Positions 25,065-34,523 of a stretch of 39,337 nucleotides of DNA are shown here, one piece after another. The DNA lies in assembly GCA_052389755.1 (NCBI GenBank), contig JBQTHP010000177.1, positions 1 to 39,337 on the forward strand, given 5' to 3'. The translations under genes and the position numbers were made by a program. The notes beneath the pieces were generated by a model. The model saw nothing but the letters and a program-made list of their open reading frames with translations, had not been told where the DNA came from and ran no database searches. The stretch comes from JBQTHP01 sp052389755 (lineage in GTDB: Bacteria > Pseudomonadota > Gammaproteobacteria > Steroidobacterales > Steroidobacteraceae). Numbering within the stretch: position 1 is the stretch's first letter; the number at the start of each line of letters is the position of its first letter.

Positions 25065-26145
25065 GCTCTCGTCCCGTTCTGATCATGGCGGGCGGTACCG
25101 GCGGGCACGTTTTTCCGGCTCTCGCGCTCGCGCGGTCATTGCGGGCACGGTCCTTCGACGTCGTGTGGCTCGGCACGCGCCGCGGCATCGAAGCGCGCGT
25201 CGTGCCGCGCGAACGCATCCCGATCGAGTGGCTCACGGTGAGCGGTCTTCGCGGCAAAGGGCTCGGCACGCTGCTCGCGGCCCCGTTCCGCCTCGCGCTC
25301 GCGCTGCTGCAGGCGGTGCGCGTGATGCGGCGGCACCGACCGGCGGTCGTCGTGGGGCTGGGCGGCTTCGTCACCGGTCCGGGCGGAGTCGCCGCGTGGC
25401 TCACGGGTCGACCTCTTCTCATTCACGAGCAGAACGCGATCGCGGGCTTCACGAATCGGTGCCTCGCGCGGCTTGCGCGCGAAGTGCTCGAGGCGTTCCC
25501 CGAGAGCTTCCGCGGCGAGGTGTCGGCCCGCGCCATCGGCAATCCGGTGCGCGCCGACATCAGCGCGGTGCCGCCGCCGGCGCAGCGCTTCGCACAGCGC
25601 AGCGGCCCGATCCGGATTCTCGTCATCGGCGGCAGCCAGGGCGCGACACGTCTCAATGCAGTCGTGCCGTTCGCGCTCGCGCGGCTTTCCGGCTCCGCCG
25701 CGTTCGAGGTGCGCCACCAGGCCGGGGAGCGGTGGCATGAGGTCGCGCGGCAGAACTACGCGAGCGCCGGCGTGCGCGCGCAGGTCACCCCGTTCATCGA
25801 CGACATGGCCGAGGCGTTCGCGTGGGCGGATCTAGTGATCTGCCGCTCCGGCGCACTGACGATTTCCGAGCTCGCCGCGGTCGGCGTCGCCTCGATACTC
25901 GTGCCGTTCCCGGCGGCCGTCGATGACCATCAGACGCACAACGCGCGCTATCTCGTCGCCGAAGGGGCGGCCGTGCTCGTACCCGACCGCGAGCTCACGG
26001 CCGAGCGCCTCGCGGAGGAGCTCGCGCGTCTCGCCGCGGGCCGCGGCAAGCTGCTCGCGATGGCCGACCGTGCGCGCCTGCTTGCAAAGCCGCGCGCGAC
26101 CGAGGATTTCGCGGACGCGTGCGCGAACCTTGCGAGGAGCCCCGC

Positions 26146-26149
<4 letters not shown>
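25061..26149 (+). CDS. murG: UDP-GlcNAc:undecaprenyl-PP-MurNAc-pentapeptide GlcNAc transferase
   Basis: GT28 glycosyltransferase at the inner face of the membrane that converts lipid I to lipid II. The N-terminal acceptor domain opens with the glycine loop MAGGTGGHVFPALALA, and GLGGFVTGPGGVAAW and HEQNAIAGFTNR follow. The C-terminal donor domain carries GGSQGATRLN and the SGALTISELAAVGVASILVPFPAAVDDHQTHNA signature. The product is 362 aa. The ATG overlaps the ftsW TGA, and the stop overlaps the murC ATG. Confidence 0.98.
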
Positions 26150-27575
<1,426 letters not shown>

Positions 27576-27579
<4 letters not shown>

Positions 27580-28472
27580 TCGTGGCCGTCGCACCGGAAT
27601 TCCTGCCGCGCATCCAGCGCGACGAGCCGATGAGCCGGCACACCTCCTGGCACGTGGGCGGCCCCGCCGATGTGTTCTTCACGCCGGCCGATCGCGCCGA
27701 GCTCGCGTCGTTCGTCCGCGCACTGCCGGCCGGCACGCCGATTCACTGGATCGGGCTCGGCAGCAACCTGCTCGTGCGGGACGGCGGGCTGCGCGGTGTC
27801 GTGATCTCGACGCACGGCGCGCTCGATGCGCTTCGCCGTATCGACGAGACCACCGTCTCCTGCGAAGCAGGGGTCGCCTGCGCCCGCATCGCGAGGCACT
27901 GCATCAAGTGGGGGCTCGGGCCCGCGGAATTCTTCGCCGGCATTCCGGGCACGCTGGGCGGTGCGCTCGCGATGAACGCGGGCGCATTCGGTGGCGAGAC
28001 CTGGCGCCACGTCGTCGAGGTCGAAGCGCTCGACCGCGCCGGCACCGTGCGCACGCGCCGCGCGGACGAGTACCGCGTGAGCTATCGCCACGTCGAGGCG
28101 CCCGCCCGCGATGAGTGGTTCCTTTCGGCGCTCCTTACGTTCGAGCACAAGCCCGGCGCGAACGACGCGGAGGTCCGCGCGCTGCTCGCAAAACGCAAGG
28201 CCTCGCAGCCGATCGGGGAATGGAGCTGCGGCTCGGTGTTCACGAATCCCCCCGGCGATCACGCCGCGCGGCTCATCGAAGCGGCCGGGCTCAAGGGTTT
28301 TCGCATCGGCGATGCGTCGGTTTCCAAGAAGCACGCGAACTTCATCATCAATCACGGGGAGGCGACCGCGGCGGATCTCGAGCGACTGATCGGCCACGTG
28401 CAGGCAACGATCGAGCAGCGTACCGGCATCCGCCTCGTCCCCGAGGTGCGCATCGTGGGGGAGGGGCGCTGA
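27576..28472 (+). CDS. murB: UDP-N-acetylenolpyruvoylglucosamine reductase
   Basis: FAD flavoenzyme that reduces the MurA product to UDP-MurNAc with NADPH. The FAD domain shows MSRHTSWHVGGPADVFF and IGLGSNLLVRDGGLRGVVI, followed by GIPGTLGGALAMNAGAFG. The substrate domain has SCGSVFTNPPGDHAARLIEAAGLKG (catalytic Ser in GSVF) and the C-terminal VPEVRIVGEG glutamate. At 298 aa and with this S-V-F signature it belongs to the type II (Bacillus/Pseudomonas-like) group rather than the 340-aa E. coli type I. The GTG start forms GTGA with the murC stop. Confidence 0.96.
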
Positions 28473-29449
28473 TGCGCCTCGTTCACGATCGTTCGGTCAC
28501 GAGGCGGGTGCGCGATGCGCGCGAGTTCGGTCGCGTAGCCGTGCTCTTCGGCGGCGATTCGAGCGAACGCGAGATCTCGCTCCTCACGGGCAACGCGGTG
28601 CTCGCCGCTCTCGAGCGGCGCGGCGTCGATGCCCACCCCTTCGACCCACGCGATCGCGCCCTCACGGAGCTGCGCACCGAGCGCTTCGACCGCGTGTGGA
28701 TCGCCCTTCACGGCCCCGGCGGCGAGGACGGCACGCTGCAGGGCGCACTCGAGTATCTCGGCGTGCCGTACACGGGCAGCGGCGTCATGGGCTCGGCGAT
28801 CGGCATGGACAAGCTGCGCACCAAGCGCCTCGCGCAGTCACTGGGCGTGGCCACCGCGGACTTCCTCGAGCTGAAGCGTCCGCAGGACTTCGACTACGCG
28901 ATCGAGCGGCTCGGGCTGCCGATGATCGTGAAGCCCGCGACACAGGGCTCCAGCGTCGGGATGACGAAGGTGGAGCGTCCGGCGGATCTGCCGATCGCGT
29001 ATGGCGCCGCGGCCGCGCTCGAGCCGGGCGTGTTTGCGGAGAAGTGGATCACCGGCGGCGAGTACACGGTTGCGATCCTGCAGGGCCAGCCGCTGCCTTC
29101 GATCCGCATCGAGACGCCGAAGAAGTTCTACGACTACGACGCCAAGTACTTCCGCGACGACACGCGCTACTTCTGCCCCTCGGGACTGTCCGCTCCGGCG
29201 GAGCAGCATCTGGGGAATCTCGCCCTTGCCGCGTTCCAGGCGACGGGCGCCGAAGGCTGGGGCCGTGCGGATTTCATGATGGATCCGGCGGGCCGTGCGC
29301 TGCTGCTCGAGATCAACACGATTCCCGGAATGACCGATCACAGCCTCGTGCCGATGGCGGCGCGCGCCGCGGGAATCGATTTCGACGAGCTCGTGTGGCG
29401 CGTGCTCGAGACGAGCTTCGCCCGCAGGCGCGAGGAGCGCGCCCCGTGA
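28472..29449 (+). CDS. ddl: D-alanine--D-alanine ligase
   Basis: ATP-grasp enzyme producing the D-Ala-D-Ala dipeptide used by MurF. The N-terminal domain has VAVLFGGDSSEREISLLTG and LHGPGGEDGTLQGALEYLGVPYTGSGVMGSAIGMDK; the ATP-grasp domain has KPATQGSSVGMTKV, the EYTVAIL segment, and the C-terminal LLLEINTIPGMTDHSLVPMAA. The product is 325 aa, about 20 longer than DdlB because of a basic N-terminal stretch before VAVLFGG. The dcw position suggests a ddlB orthologue. The ATG overlaps the murB TGA by one base, and its stop overlaps the ftsQ GTG. Confidence 0.97.
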   Translation: MRLVHDRSVTRRVRDAREFGRVAVLFGGDSSEREISLLTGNAVLAALERRGVDAHPFDPRDRALTELRTERFDRVWIALHGPGGEDGTLQGALEYLGVPYTGSGVMGSAIGMDKLRTKRLAQSLGVATADFLELKRPQDFDYAIERLGLPMIVKPATQGSSVGMTKVERPADLPIAYGAAAALEPGVFAEKWITGGEYTVAILQGQPLPSIRIETPKKFYDYDAKYFRDDTRYFCPSGLSAPAEQHLGNLALAAFQATGAEGWGRADFMMDPAGRALLLEINTIPGMTDHSLVPMAARAAGIDFDELVWRVLETSFARRREERAP

Positions 29450-30231
29450 GCGCCTGGGGTCGTCCCAGGAATCGTCGCAAGGCGAGCGAGCGGCCGGTTC
29501 GCTTGCCGGCGCTGAACTGGCGGCGGATGGGTGCAACCGCGATCGCCCTCGGCATCGTCGCCTCGGCCGCGCTCATGGTGCGGTGGATTCTCGACCAGCC
29601 GATCGAGCGGGTAGCGGTCTCGGGCCGGTTCCAGCGCGTGTCGCCGGATGAGATCGAGCGCGCCGTCCGGGCGCGCGCCCGCGGCGTGGGTCTCGTCAGC
29701 GTCGAGCTCGAGTCCGTACGACGCGCGATCGACGCTCTGCCGTGGGTCGATGAGGTGAGCGTGCAGCGCAGCTGGCCGCGCGGTCTTGCGGTGACCGTCG
29801 TGGAAGAAGTGGCGGCCGCGCGCTGGGGCGCCCACGGTCTTCTCAATACGCGCGGCGAGCTCTTCGTGAGCGAGGCCCGCCACATTCCGACCGAGCTGCC
29901 CCAGCTCTCCGGCCCCGCCGGCGCCGAGCGCATCGTCGCCGAGCGCTACCTCGCGACCCAGGGCCGGCTCCTCGAGGCGGGCATGCGGCTCACGGCGCTG
30001 CGACTCGATGCGCGCGGGGCGTGGGAGCTCGATCTCGACTCGGGAATCACCGTGCGGCTCGGACGCCGCCTGGTCGACGATCGCTTCGAGAAATTCATGG
30101 CGACCGCGGCGAAGCTCGTGAGCCAGCGCGAGGGCGAGATCGCGTACGTCGACATGCGCTACACGAATGGTTTCGCAATCGGCTGGCGCGGCGCGCGGCG
30201 CGCGACAGACGGAGGAAAGCGCAATGTCTAA
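29446..30231 (+). CDS. ftsQ: Cell division protein FtsQ
   Basis: Bitopic divisome scaffold that anchors FtsL/FtsB. It has a basic cytoplasmic tail (RPRNRRKASERPVRL), one transmembrane helix (about residues 28-46), a POTRA domain (about 52-120, IERVAVSGRFQRVSPDEIERAV through LPWVDEVSVQRSWPRGLAVTVVE), and the beta domain with ARWGAHGLLNTRGELF and the late YVDMRYTNGFAIGW. The length is 261 aa. The GTG start overlaps the ddl TGA (GTGA), and the last 8 bases overlap ftsA. Confidence 0.96.
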   Translation: MSAWGRPRNRRKASERPVRLPALNWRRMGATAIALGIVASAALMVRWILDQPIERVAVSGRFQRVSPDEIERAVRARARGVGLVSVELESVRRAIDALPWVDEVSVQRSWPRGLAVTVVEEVAAARWGAHGLLNTRGELFVSEARHIPTELPQLSGPAGAERIVAERYLATQGRLLEAGMRLTALRLDARGAWELDLDSGITVRLGRRLVDDRFEKFMATAAKLVSQREGEIAYVDMRYTNGFAIGWRGARRATDGGKRNV

Positions 30232-31456
30232 GCGCTCGGATCGTAGCCTCATCGTCGGCCTCGACATCGGAACGTCCAAGGTCGTCTCCCTCGTGGGAGA
30301 GGTCGGCCCCGACGGGTCGGTCGAGGTCATCGGCCTCGGCTCGCAGCCCTCGCGCGGCCTGAAGAAGGGCGTGGTCGTCAACATCGAATCGACGGTCCAG
30401 TCGATCCAGCGCGCGGTCGAGGAAGCCGAGCTCATGGCCGGCTGCGAGATCCACTCGGTGTTCGCCGGCATCGCCGGCAGCCACGTGCGGAGCCTGAACT
30501 CGCACGGAGTCGTCGCGATCCGCGACAAGGAAGTCATGCACGGCGACGTCGAGCACGTGATCGACGCGGCGAAAGCGGTCGCGATCCCGGCGGACCAGAA
30601 GATCATTCACGTGCTGCCGCAGGAATTCATCATCGACGGGCAGGAAGGCATCCGCGACCCGATCGGCATGTCGGGCGTGCGCCTGGAGTCGAAGGTGCAC
30701 ATCGTCACCGGCGCCGAGAGCGCCGCGCAGAACATCGAGAAGTGCATCCAGCGCTGCGGGCTCGAAGTCGAGGACATCGTCCTCGAGCAGCTCGCCTCGG
30801 CCGTTGCCGTGCTCACGGAGGACGAGAAGGAGCTCGGCGTGTGCCTCGTCGACATCGGCGGCGGCACGACCGACCTCGCGGTGTTCTCGAACGGCGCGAT
30901 CCGCCACACCGCGGTCATTCCCATCGCGGGCGATCAGGTGACGAACGACATCGCGGTCTCGATGCGCACCCCGACGCAGTACGCCGAGGACATCAAGATC
31001 CGCTACGCGTGCGCGCTCTCCCAGCTCGCGAATCCCGACGAGACGATCGAGGTGCCGAGCGTCGGGGAGCGTCCCGCGCGGCGTCTCGCCCGCCAGACGC
31101 TCGCCGAGATCGTTGAGCCGCGCTACGAGGAGCTTTTCGCGCTCGTGCGCGAGGAGCTGCGCAGGAGCGGCTTCGAGGAAGCGATCGCGGCGGGCATCGT
31201 GCTCACCGGCGGCACCTCGAAGATGGAAGGCGCCATCGAGCTCGCCGAGGAAGTGTTTCACATGCCCGTGCGCCTCGGTGTACCGCAGTCCGTGAACGGC
31301 CTTTCCGACGTCGTGCGAAATCCCGTGTTCTCGACGAGCGTCGGCCTGCTGCTCTACGCGCGCGACAACTTCATGCCCGCGCGGCGCGGGCGCCCGATGA
31401 ATCACGCGAAGACCACGCTCGACCGGATGCGGTCGTGGTTTCAGGGGAACTTCTGA
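30224..31456 (+). CDS. ftsA: Cell division protein FtsA
   Basis: Actin-like ATPase that tethers FtsZ to the membrane and signals to the septal synthases. Phosphate-1 loop is GLDIGTSKV near the N-terminus; the phosphate-2 region is VDIGGGTTDLAVF, and the adenosine motif is VLTGGTSKMEG. The 1C (SHS2) domain lies between about residues 85 and 165. The C-terminus TTLDRMRSWFQGNF is the membrane-targeting amphipathic helix. It is 410 aa. A strong GGAGG lies 8 bases upstream of the ATG at 30224, inside the end of ftsQ, and may support extra translation relative to FtsQ. Confidence 0.98.
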   Translation: MSKRSDRSLIVGLDIGTSKVVSLVGEVGPDGSVEVIGLGSQPSRGLKKGVVVNIESTVQSIQRAVEEAELMAGCEIHSVFAGIAGSHVRSLNSHGVVAIRDKEVMHGDVEHVIDAAKAVAIPADQKIIHVLPQEFIIDGQEGIRDPIGMSGVRLESKVHIVTGAESAAQNIEKCIQRCGLEVEDIVLEQLASAVAVLTEDEKELGVCLVDIGGGTTDLAVFSNGAIRHTAVIPIAGDQVTNDIAVSMRTPTQYAEDIKIRYACALSQLANPDETIEVPSVGERPARRLARQTLAEIVEPRYEELFALVREELRRSGFEEAIAAGIVLTGGTSKMEGAIELAEEVFHMPVRLGVPQSVNGLSDVVRNPVFSTSVGLLLYARDNFMPARRGRPMNHAKTTLDRMRSWFQGNF

Positions 31457-31546
31457 TGAGGCCGAAAGACTTCGCTGACAGACGAAGACGAGAGACGACG
31501 ATTCAACCAACCAGACTATTTTCTTGCTGACAAAGGAGCGAGTGAC

Positions 31547-32749
31547 ATGTTCGAACTGATGGACGCATACAGCCAGAGCGCCGTCATCAAGGTGATCGGC
31601 GTGGGGGGCGGCGGGGGCAACGCCGTGTCGCACATGGTGTCGAGCGGCATCGACGGCGTCGACTTCATCTGCATCAACACCGATTCGCAGGCGTTGAAGC
31701 ACTCGAAGGTCAAGACGTCGCTGCAGATCGGCTGCAACATCACCAAGGGATTGGGCGCCGGCGCCGATCCGGAGGTGGGTCGGCAGGCCGCCATGGAAGA
31801 TCGTGATCGTATCCTCGAGCTCATCGAGGGCTGCGACATGCTCTTCATCACCGCGGGCATGGGCGGCGGCACCGGTACGGGTGCGGCGCCCGTGGTCGCG
31901 CAGGTCGCGAAGGAGCTCGGCATTCTCACGGTGGCGGTCGTGACGAAGCCCTTCGAGATGGAAGGCGGCAAGCGCTCGCTGGTCGCGAATCACGGCATCG
32001 CGGAGCTCGGCAAGTACTGCGATTCGCTCATCACGATCCCGAATCAGAAGCTGCTCACCGTGCTCGGTCCGCAGACGACGCTGCTCGATGCGTTCAAGTC
32101 CGCGAACCACGTGCTGCAGGGTGCCGTGCAGGGCATCGCGGAGCTCATTACGCGGCCCGGACTCATCAACGTCGACTTCGCCGACGTGCGAACGGTGATG
32201 GCCGAGACGGGCATGGCGATGATGGGGTCGGGCGCCGCGAGCGGCGAAGGCCGCGCGCGCGAAGCGGCCGAAGCTGCGGTGTCCTCGCCGCTGCTCGAGG
32301 ACATCAATCTCGCAGGTGCGCACGGCATTCTCGTGAACGTCACCGCGGGCATGGACCTGTCGATCGGCGAGTTCCAGGAAGTCGGCAGCATCGTGAAGCA
32401 GTTCGCCGCCGAGGACGCGACGGTCGTGGTCGGCACCGTGATCGATCCGGAGCTCACGAACCAGGTGCGCGTCACCGTGGTCGCGACCGGACTCGGGCGC
32501 CCGGCAGCCGCCTCGCGCGCGCACCCGCCGCGCGAGATGCCGGCCGCTCGCGAGTCGAGCGCGCTCACGCATCGAGGCGAGCCCCCGATGCGTGTGGTGC
32601 GGCGGTCGCAGCCGCTGTCGAACAACGACTACGCGAATCTCGACAAGCCTACGGTGCAGCGTCAGCGTGCGGTCGGAGACGGGCTGCGCCCCGACGCTGG
32701 CGAGGATCTGCTCGACATTCCGGCGTTCCTGCGCCGCCAGGCTGACTGA
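31547..32749 (+). CDS. ftsZ: Cell division protein FtsZ
   Basis: Tubulin-like GTPase that forms the Z ring. The tubulin signature GGGTGTG is at residues 106-112; GVGGGGGNAVSHM opens the GTP site and the T7 loop NVDFADVRTVM is intact. A Pro/Ala/Arg-rich linker (about 320-380) leads to the C-terminal peptide DLLDIPAFLRRQ that docks on FtsA and ZipA. It is 400 aa. AAGGAG lies 9 bases before the ATG. The 90-base gap after ftsA is the first real break in the overlap chain and probably holds extra regulation, though no clear promoter is seen there. Confidence 0.99.
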   Translation: MFELMDAYSQSAVIKVIGVGGGGGNAVSHMVSSGIDGVDFICINTDSQALKHSKVKTSLQIGCNITKGLGAGADPEVGRQAAMEDRDRILELIEGCDMLFITAGMGGGTGTGAAPVVAQVAKELGILTVAVVTKPFEMEGGKRSLVANHGIAELGKYCDSLITIPNQKLLTVLGPQTTLLDAFKSANHVLQGAVQGIAELITRPGLINVDFADVRTVMAETGMAMMGSGAASGEGRAREAAEAAVSSPLLEDINLAGAHGILVNVTAGMDLSIGEFQEVGSIVKQFAAEDATVVVGTVIDPELTNQVRVTVVATGLGRPAAASRAHPPREMPAARESSALTHRGEPPMRVVRRSQPLSNNDYANLDKPTVQRQRAVGDGLRPDAGEDLLDIPAFLRRQAD

Positions 32750-32763
32750 CGCCGAGAGGTCGG

Positions 32764-32792
32764 GCCGGACTCCCGCCTGAAGGGGGTCCGGC
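32764..32792 (+). terminator. Hairpin downstream of ftsZ
   Basis: GCCGGACTCCC / GGGGGTCCGGC can form an 11-bp stem (one G-T pair) around a 7-base loop, 14 bases after the ftsZ stop. There is no T-run, so it may be a weak or Rho-assisted terminator, an RNA-stabilising hairpin, or part of lpxC control rather than a full intrinsic terminator. Confidence 0.5.
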
Positions 32793-32912
32793 AGATGTGG
32801 TACGGTACGGCTCTCGCCGGGCGCGGCTTCGCTCCGTCGCTGCCCGACGAGGGTCGCCTGGAGATCGTTGGGGGGATTGGGGGCAAATTTCCGATTTTCC
32901 CGTCGGGTCGCG

Positions 32913-33827
32913 ATGCTCGGACAACGTACGCTCAAGAACTCGATCCGTGCGACGGGCGTGGGTCTGCACACGGGGAAGAAAGTCCTGATGACGCTGCGGC
33001 CTGCAGCGCCCGATACGGGAATCATCTTCCGCCGCACCGACCTGCCCCAGCTCGTCGACATCCGCGCGCATGCCGAATGCGTCGGCGAGACGACGCTCGG
33101 TACCACGCTCGTGAACGGCGATGCGAAAGTGTCGACGGTCGAGCATCTGTTGTCGGCCTTCGCGGGACTCGGCATCGACAACGCCGTGGTCGAGGTGAGC
33201 GCTCCGGAGGTGCCGATCATGGACGGCAGCGCGGGCCCCTTCGTGTTCCTCCTTCAGTCGGCCGGCATCGAAGAGCAGCGGTTCCCGAAGCGATTCATCC
33301 GCATCACGCGCCCGATCGAGGTCGCCGACGGCGACAAGCGCGCGCGCTTCGATCCGTTCGACGGCTTCAAGGTGAATTTCGAGATCGAGTTCGACCACCC
33401 GATCTTCAAGCGACGCTCGCAGCGCGCGTCGATGGATTTCTCCACCACCTCGTTTCTGAAAGAGGTGAGCCGCGCCCGCACTTTCGGCTTCATGCGCGAC
33501 CTCGAGACCATGCGCTCGCGCAATCTCGCGCTCGGCGGCAATCTCGACAATGCGATCGTGCTCGATGACTACAGGATCCTGAACGAGGACGGCCTGCGCT
33601 ACGAGGATGAGTTCGTGAAGCACAAGATCCTCGATGCGATCGGCGATCTCTACCTTCTCGGCCACAGCCTGATCGGCGAGTTCAGCGGCCACAAATCGGG
33701 GCACGCGCTGAACAACCGACTGCTGCGAAAGCTGCTCGCCGAGCGCGCCGCCTGGGAGGAAGTAGTGTTCGAGTCTCCGGACGCGGCTCCGATCTCTTAC
33801 GTCGAGGCGCCAGCTCTGGCGAGCTAG
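32913..33827 (+). CDS. lpxC: UDP-3-O-acyl-N-acetylglucosamine deacetylase
   Basis: Zinc enzyme for the committed step of lipid A synthesis. The ATG at 32913 gives MLGQRTLKNSIRATGVGLHTGKKV, matching the family start. Zinc ligands H78 (in VEHLLSAFAGLGIDN), H237 and D241 (HKILDAIGDLYLLG) and the general acid/base H264 (HKSGHALNN) are all present; H19 also matches. It is 304 aa. It lies 163 bases after ftsZ, at the usual end of the dcw region. The gap contains a hairpin and a G/T-rich leader; no convincing promoter is visible. The gene converges on dciA across an inverted repeat. Confidence 0.98.
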   Translation: MLGQRTLKNSIRATGVGLHTGKKVLMTLRPAAPDTGIIFRRTDLPQLVDIRAHAECVGETTLGTTLVNGDAKVSTVEHLLSAFAGLGIDNAVVEVSAPEVPIMDGSAGPFVFLLQSAGIEEQRFPKRFIRITRPIEVADGDKRARFDPFDGFKVNFEIEFDHPIFKRRSQRASMDFSTTSFLKEVSRARTFGFMRDLETMRSRNLALGGNLDNAIVLDDYRILNEDGLRYEDEFVKHKILDAIGDLYLLGHSLIGEFSGHKSGHALNNRLLRKLLAERAAWEEVVFESPDAAPISYVEAPALAS

Positions 33828-33834
33828 CGCTCGC

Positions 33835-33943
33835 GGCTACCGACTTCCGGCTTCCGCCTTCCGGTCAGAGGATCACCTCCAGCATGCAGGCCACCGCTCT
33901 TCTCCTACTCCGGCCGGAAGACGGAGGGCGGAAGGCGGTAGCC
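33835..33943. repeat. Inverted repeat built of CTTCCG heptads
   Basis: Left arm 33835-33864 and right arm 33914-33943 are reverse complements at 26 of 30 positions around a 49-base spacer. Each arm contains three tandem 7-base units of the type CTTCCGN. It starts 7 bases after the lpxC stop and ends 9 bases before the convergent dciA stop, so it may serve as a bidirectional terminator. The internally periodic arms are REP-like; whether copies occur elsewhere in the genome cannot be seen here. Confidence 0.8.
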
Positions 33944-33952
33944 GGCTCCGGC

Positions 33953-34318
33953 TCAGCGCGGCATCACCTTGACGACCACGCGGCTCAACCCGGGGCTCCT
34001 GGCCCTGACGTCCGCGTCGGCCTCCGCCAGCGCGAATCGCAGCCTGGCCGACCAGGCGGCAGATTCCGTAAAAACGGTCAGTACGCCTTCGCGTTCGACG
34101 ACGCCCGAAACCCGCCCCGCGAGGTCCTCCGGCAGACGGGTTGCGAGCCACGCGCGCCAGGCGTCCTGTGAGCCTTTTTGCGCGGAAATCTGGCTCAGAA
34201 CGGGGTTTCGTGCCCGGCCCAGGAGGCCCTTTACAGAATCCCCAAGCCTTGATCGCATTTGGGTTTTCTGACGGTTTTGCGACCTCCGTGGCTTGTTTCG
34301 AGGGTCCTTATTGGGCAT
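33953..34318 (-). CDS. dciA: DciA-like helicase-loading protein (DUF721)
   Basis: DUF721/DciA proteins load or recruit the replicative helicase DnaB in bacteria that lack DnaC. The DUF721 core here runs from SVKGLLGRARNPVLSQIS to the conserved GVLTVFTESAAWSARLRFALAEADADVRA segment and ends GLSRVVVKVMPR. Two in-frame ATGs are possible: 34318 (121 aa, highly basic N-terminus, weak codon quality, overlaps the opposite-strand riboswitch promoter) and 34258 (101 aa). Neither has a clear ribosome-binding site. The identification rests on the core and on the Pseudomonas-like order lpxC, DUF721, M23 peptidase, secA. Confidence 0.85.
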   Translation of the reverse strand: MPNKDPRNKPRRSQNRQKTQMRSRLGDSVKGLLGRARNPVLSQISAQKGSQDAWRAWLATRLPEDLAGRVSGVVEREGVLTVFTESAAWSARLRFALAEADADVRARSPGLSRVVVKVMPR

Positions 34319-34321
34319 ATT
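34293..34321 (+). promoter_or_regulatory. Predicted promoter of riboswitch-M23 peptidase transcript
   Basis: TTGTTT at 34293-34298 and CATATT at 34316-34321 are spaced by 17 bases. The predicted start at about 34328 falls at the first base of the aptamer. The -10 coincides with the more upstream candidate ATG of dciA on the other strand. Confidence 0.6.
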
Positions 34322-34328
34322 CCGAGTC

Positions 34329-34410
34329 GCTGATTTTGGCAAACCCGCTGAAAGGCGGGGACGCAAAGCCACCGGTCTAAGGCACGAGCTATGACAGCGG
34401 GGTTGCCAGC
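34329..34410 (+). ncRNA. Cyclic-di-GMP class I riboswitch aptamer (GEMM-I)
   Basis: The conserved GEMM-I blocks occur in order: GGCAAACC at 34338, a hairpin capped by GAAA (CGCT-GAAA-GGCG), GGGACGCAAAGCC at 34358-34370, ACCGGTCTAAGG, then a second stem and GCGGGGTTGCC ending at 34407. GGCAA (34338-34342) pairs with TTGCC (34403-34407). The G immediately before CAAACC (equivalent to G20 of the Vibrio Vc2 aptamer) and the first C after GGGGTTG (C92 equivalent) are retained, so c-di-GMP rather than cGAMP is the expected ligand. It is the leader of the M23 peptidase gene, which starts 114 bases downstream. Known from the GEMM family; the ligand is inferred. Confidence 0.92.
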
Positions 34411-34436
34411 TTGACGGAAGATCGAAAACCAGAACA

Positions 34437-34459
34437 GGGCGCCAACGCCCGCACCGGGC
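34437..34459 (+). promoter_or_regulatory. Candidate riboswitch expression platform
   Basis: Two mutually exclusive stems overlap: GGGCG-CCAA-CGCCC (34437-34450) and GCCCG-CAC-CGGGC (34447-34459). There is no T-run, so if this region is the switch it would act on translation or RNA stability rather than intrinsic termination. A further short stem (GCCG/CGGC) could hold the GGAG ribosome-binding site at 34512-34515 in a loop. This is inference from sequence only. Confidence 0.35.
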
Positions 34460-34523
34460 ATCCGCGTTGCTACCACCTCGCGTTGTCAGGCTTTCGAGCC
34501 CCTGGATCGCCGGAGCTGTCGGC

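Noticed and set aside
31457..31546. Possible ftsZ promoter (TATTTT near 31518)
   Set aside because: No matching -35 at a suitable distance; the gap has only a good ribosome-binding site.
30095..33220. 1041-codon open frame on the minus strand across ftsA/ftsZ/lpxC
   Set aside because: It is antisense to ftsA, ftsZ and lpxC, its composition is Arg/His/Asp-rich as expected from high GC third positions, and no domain is recognisable.
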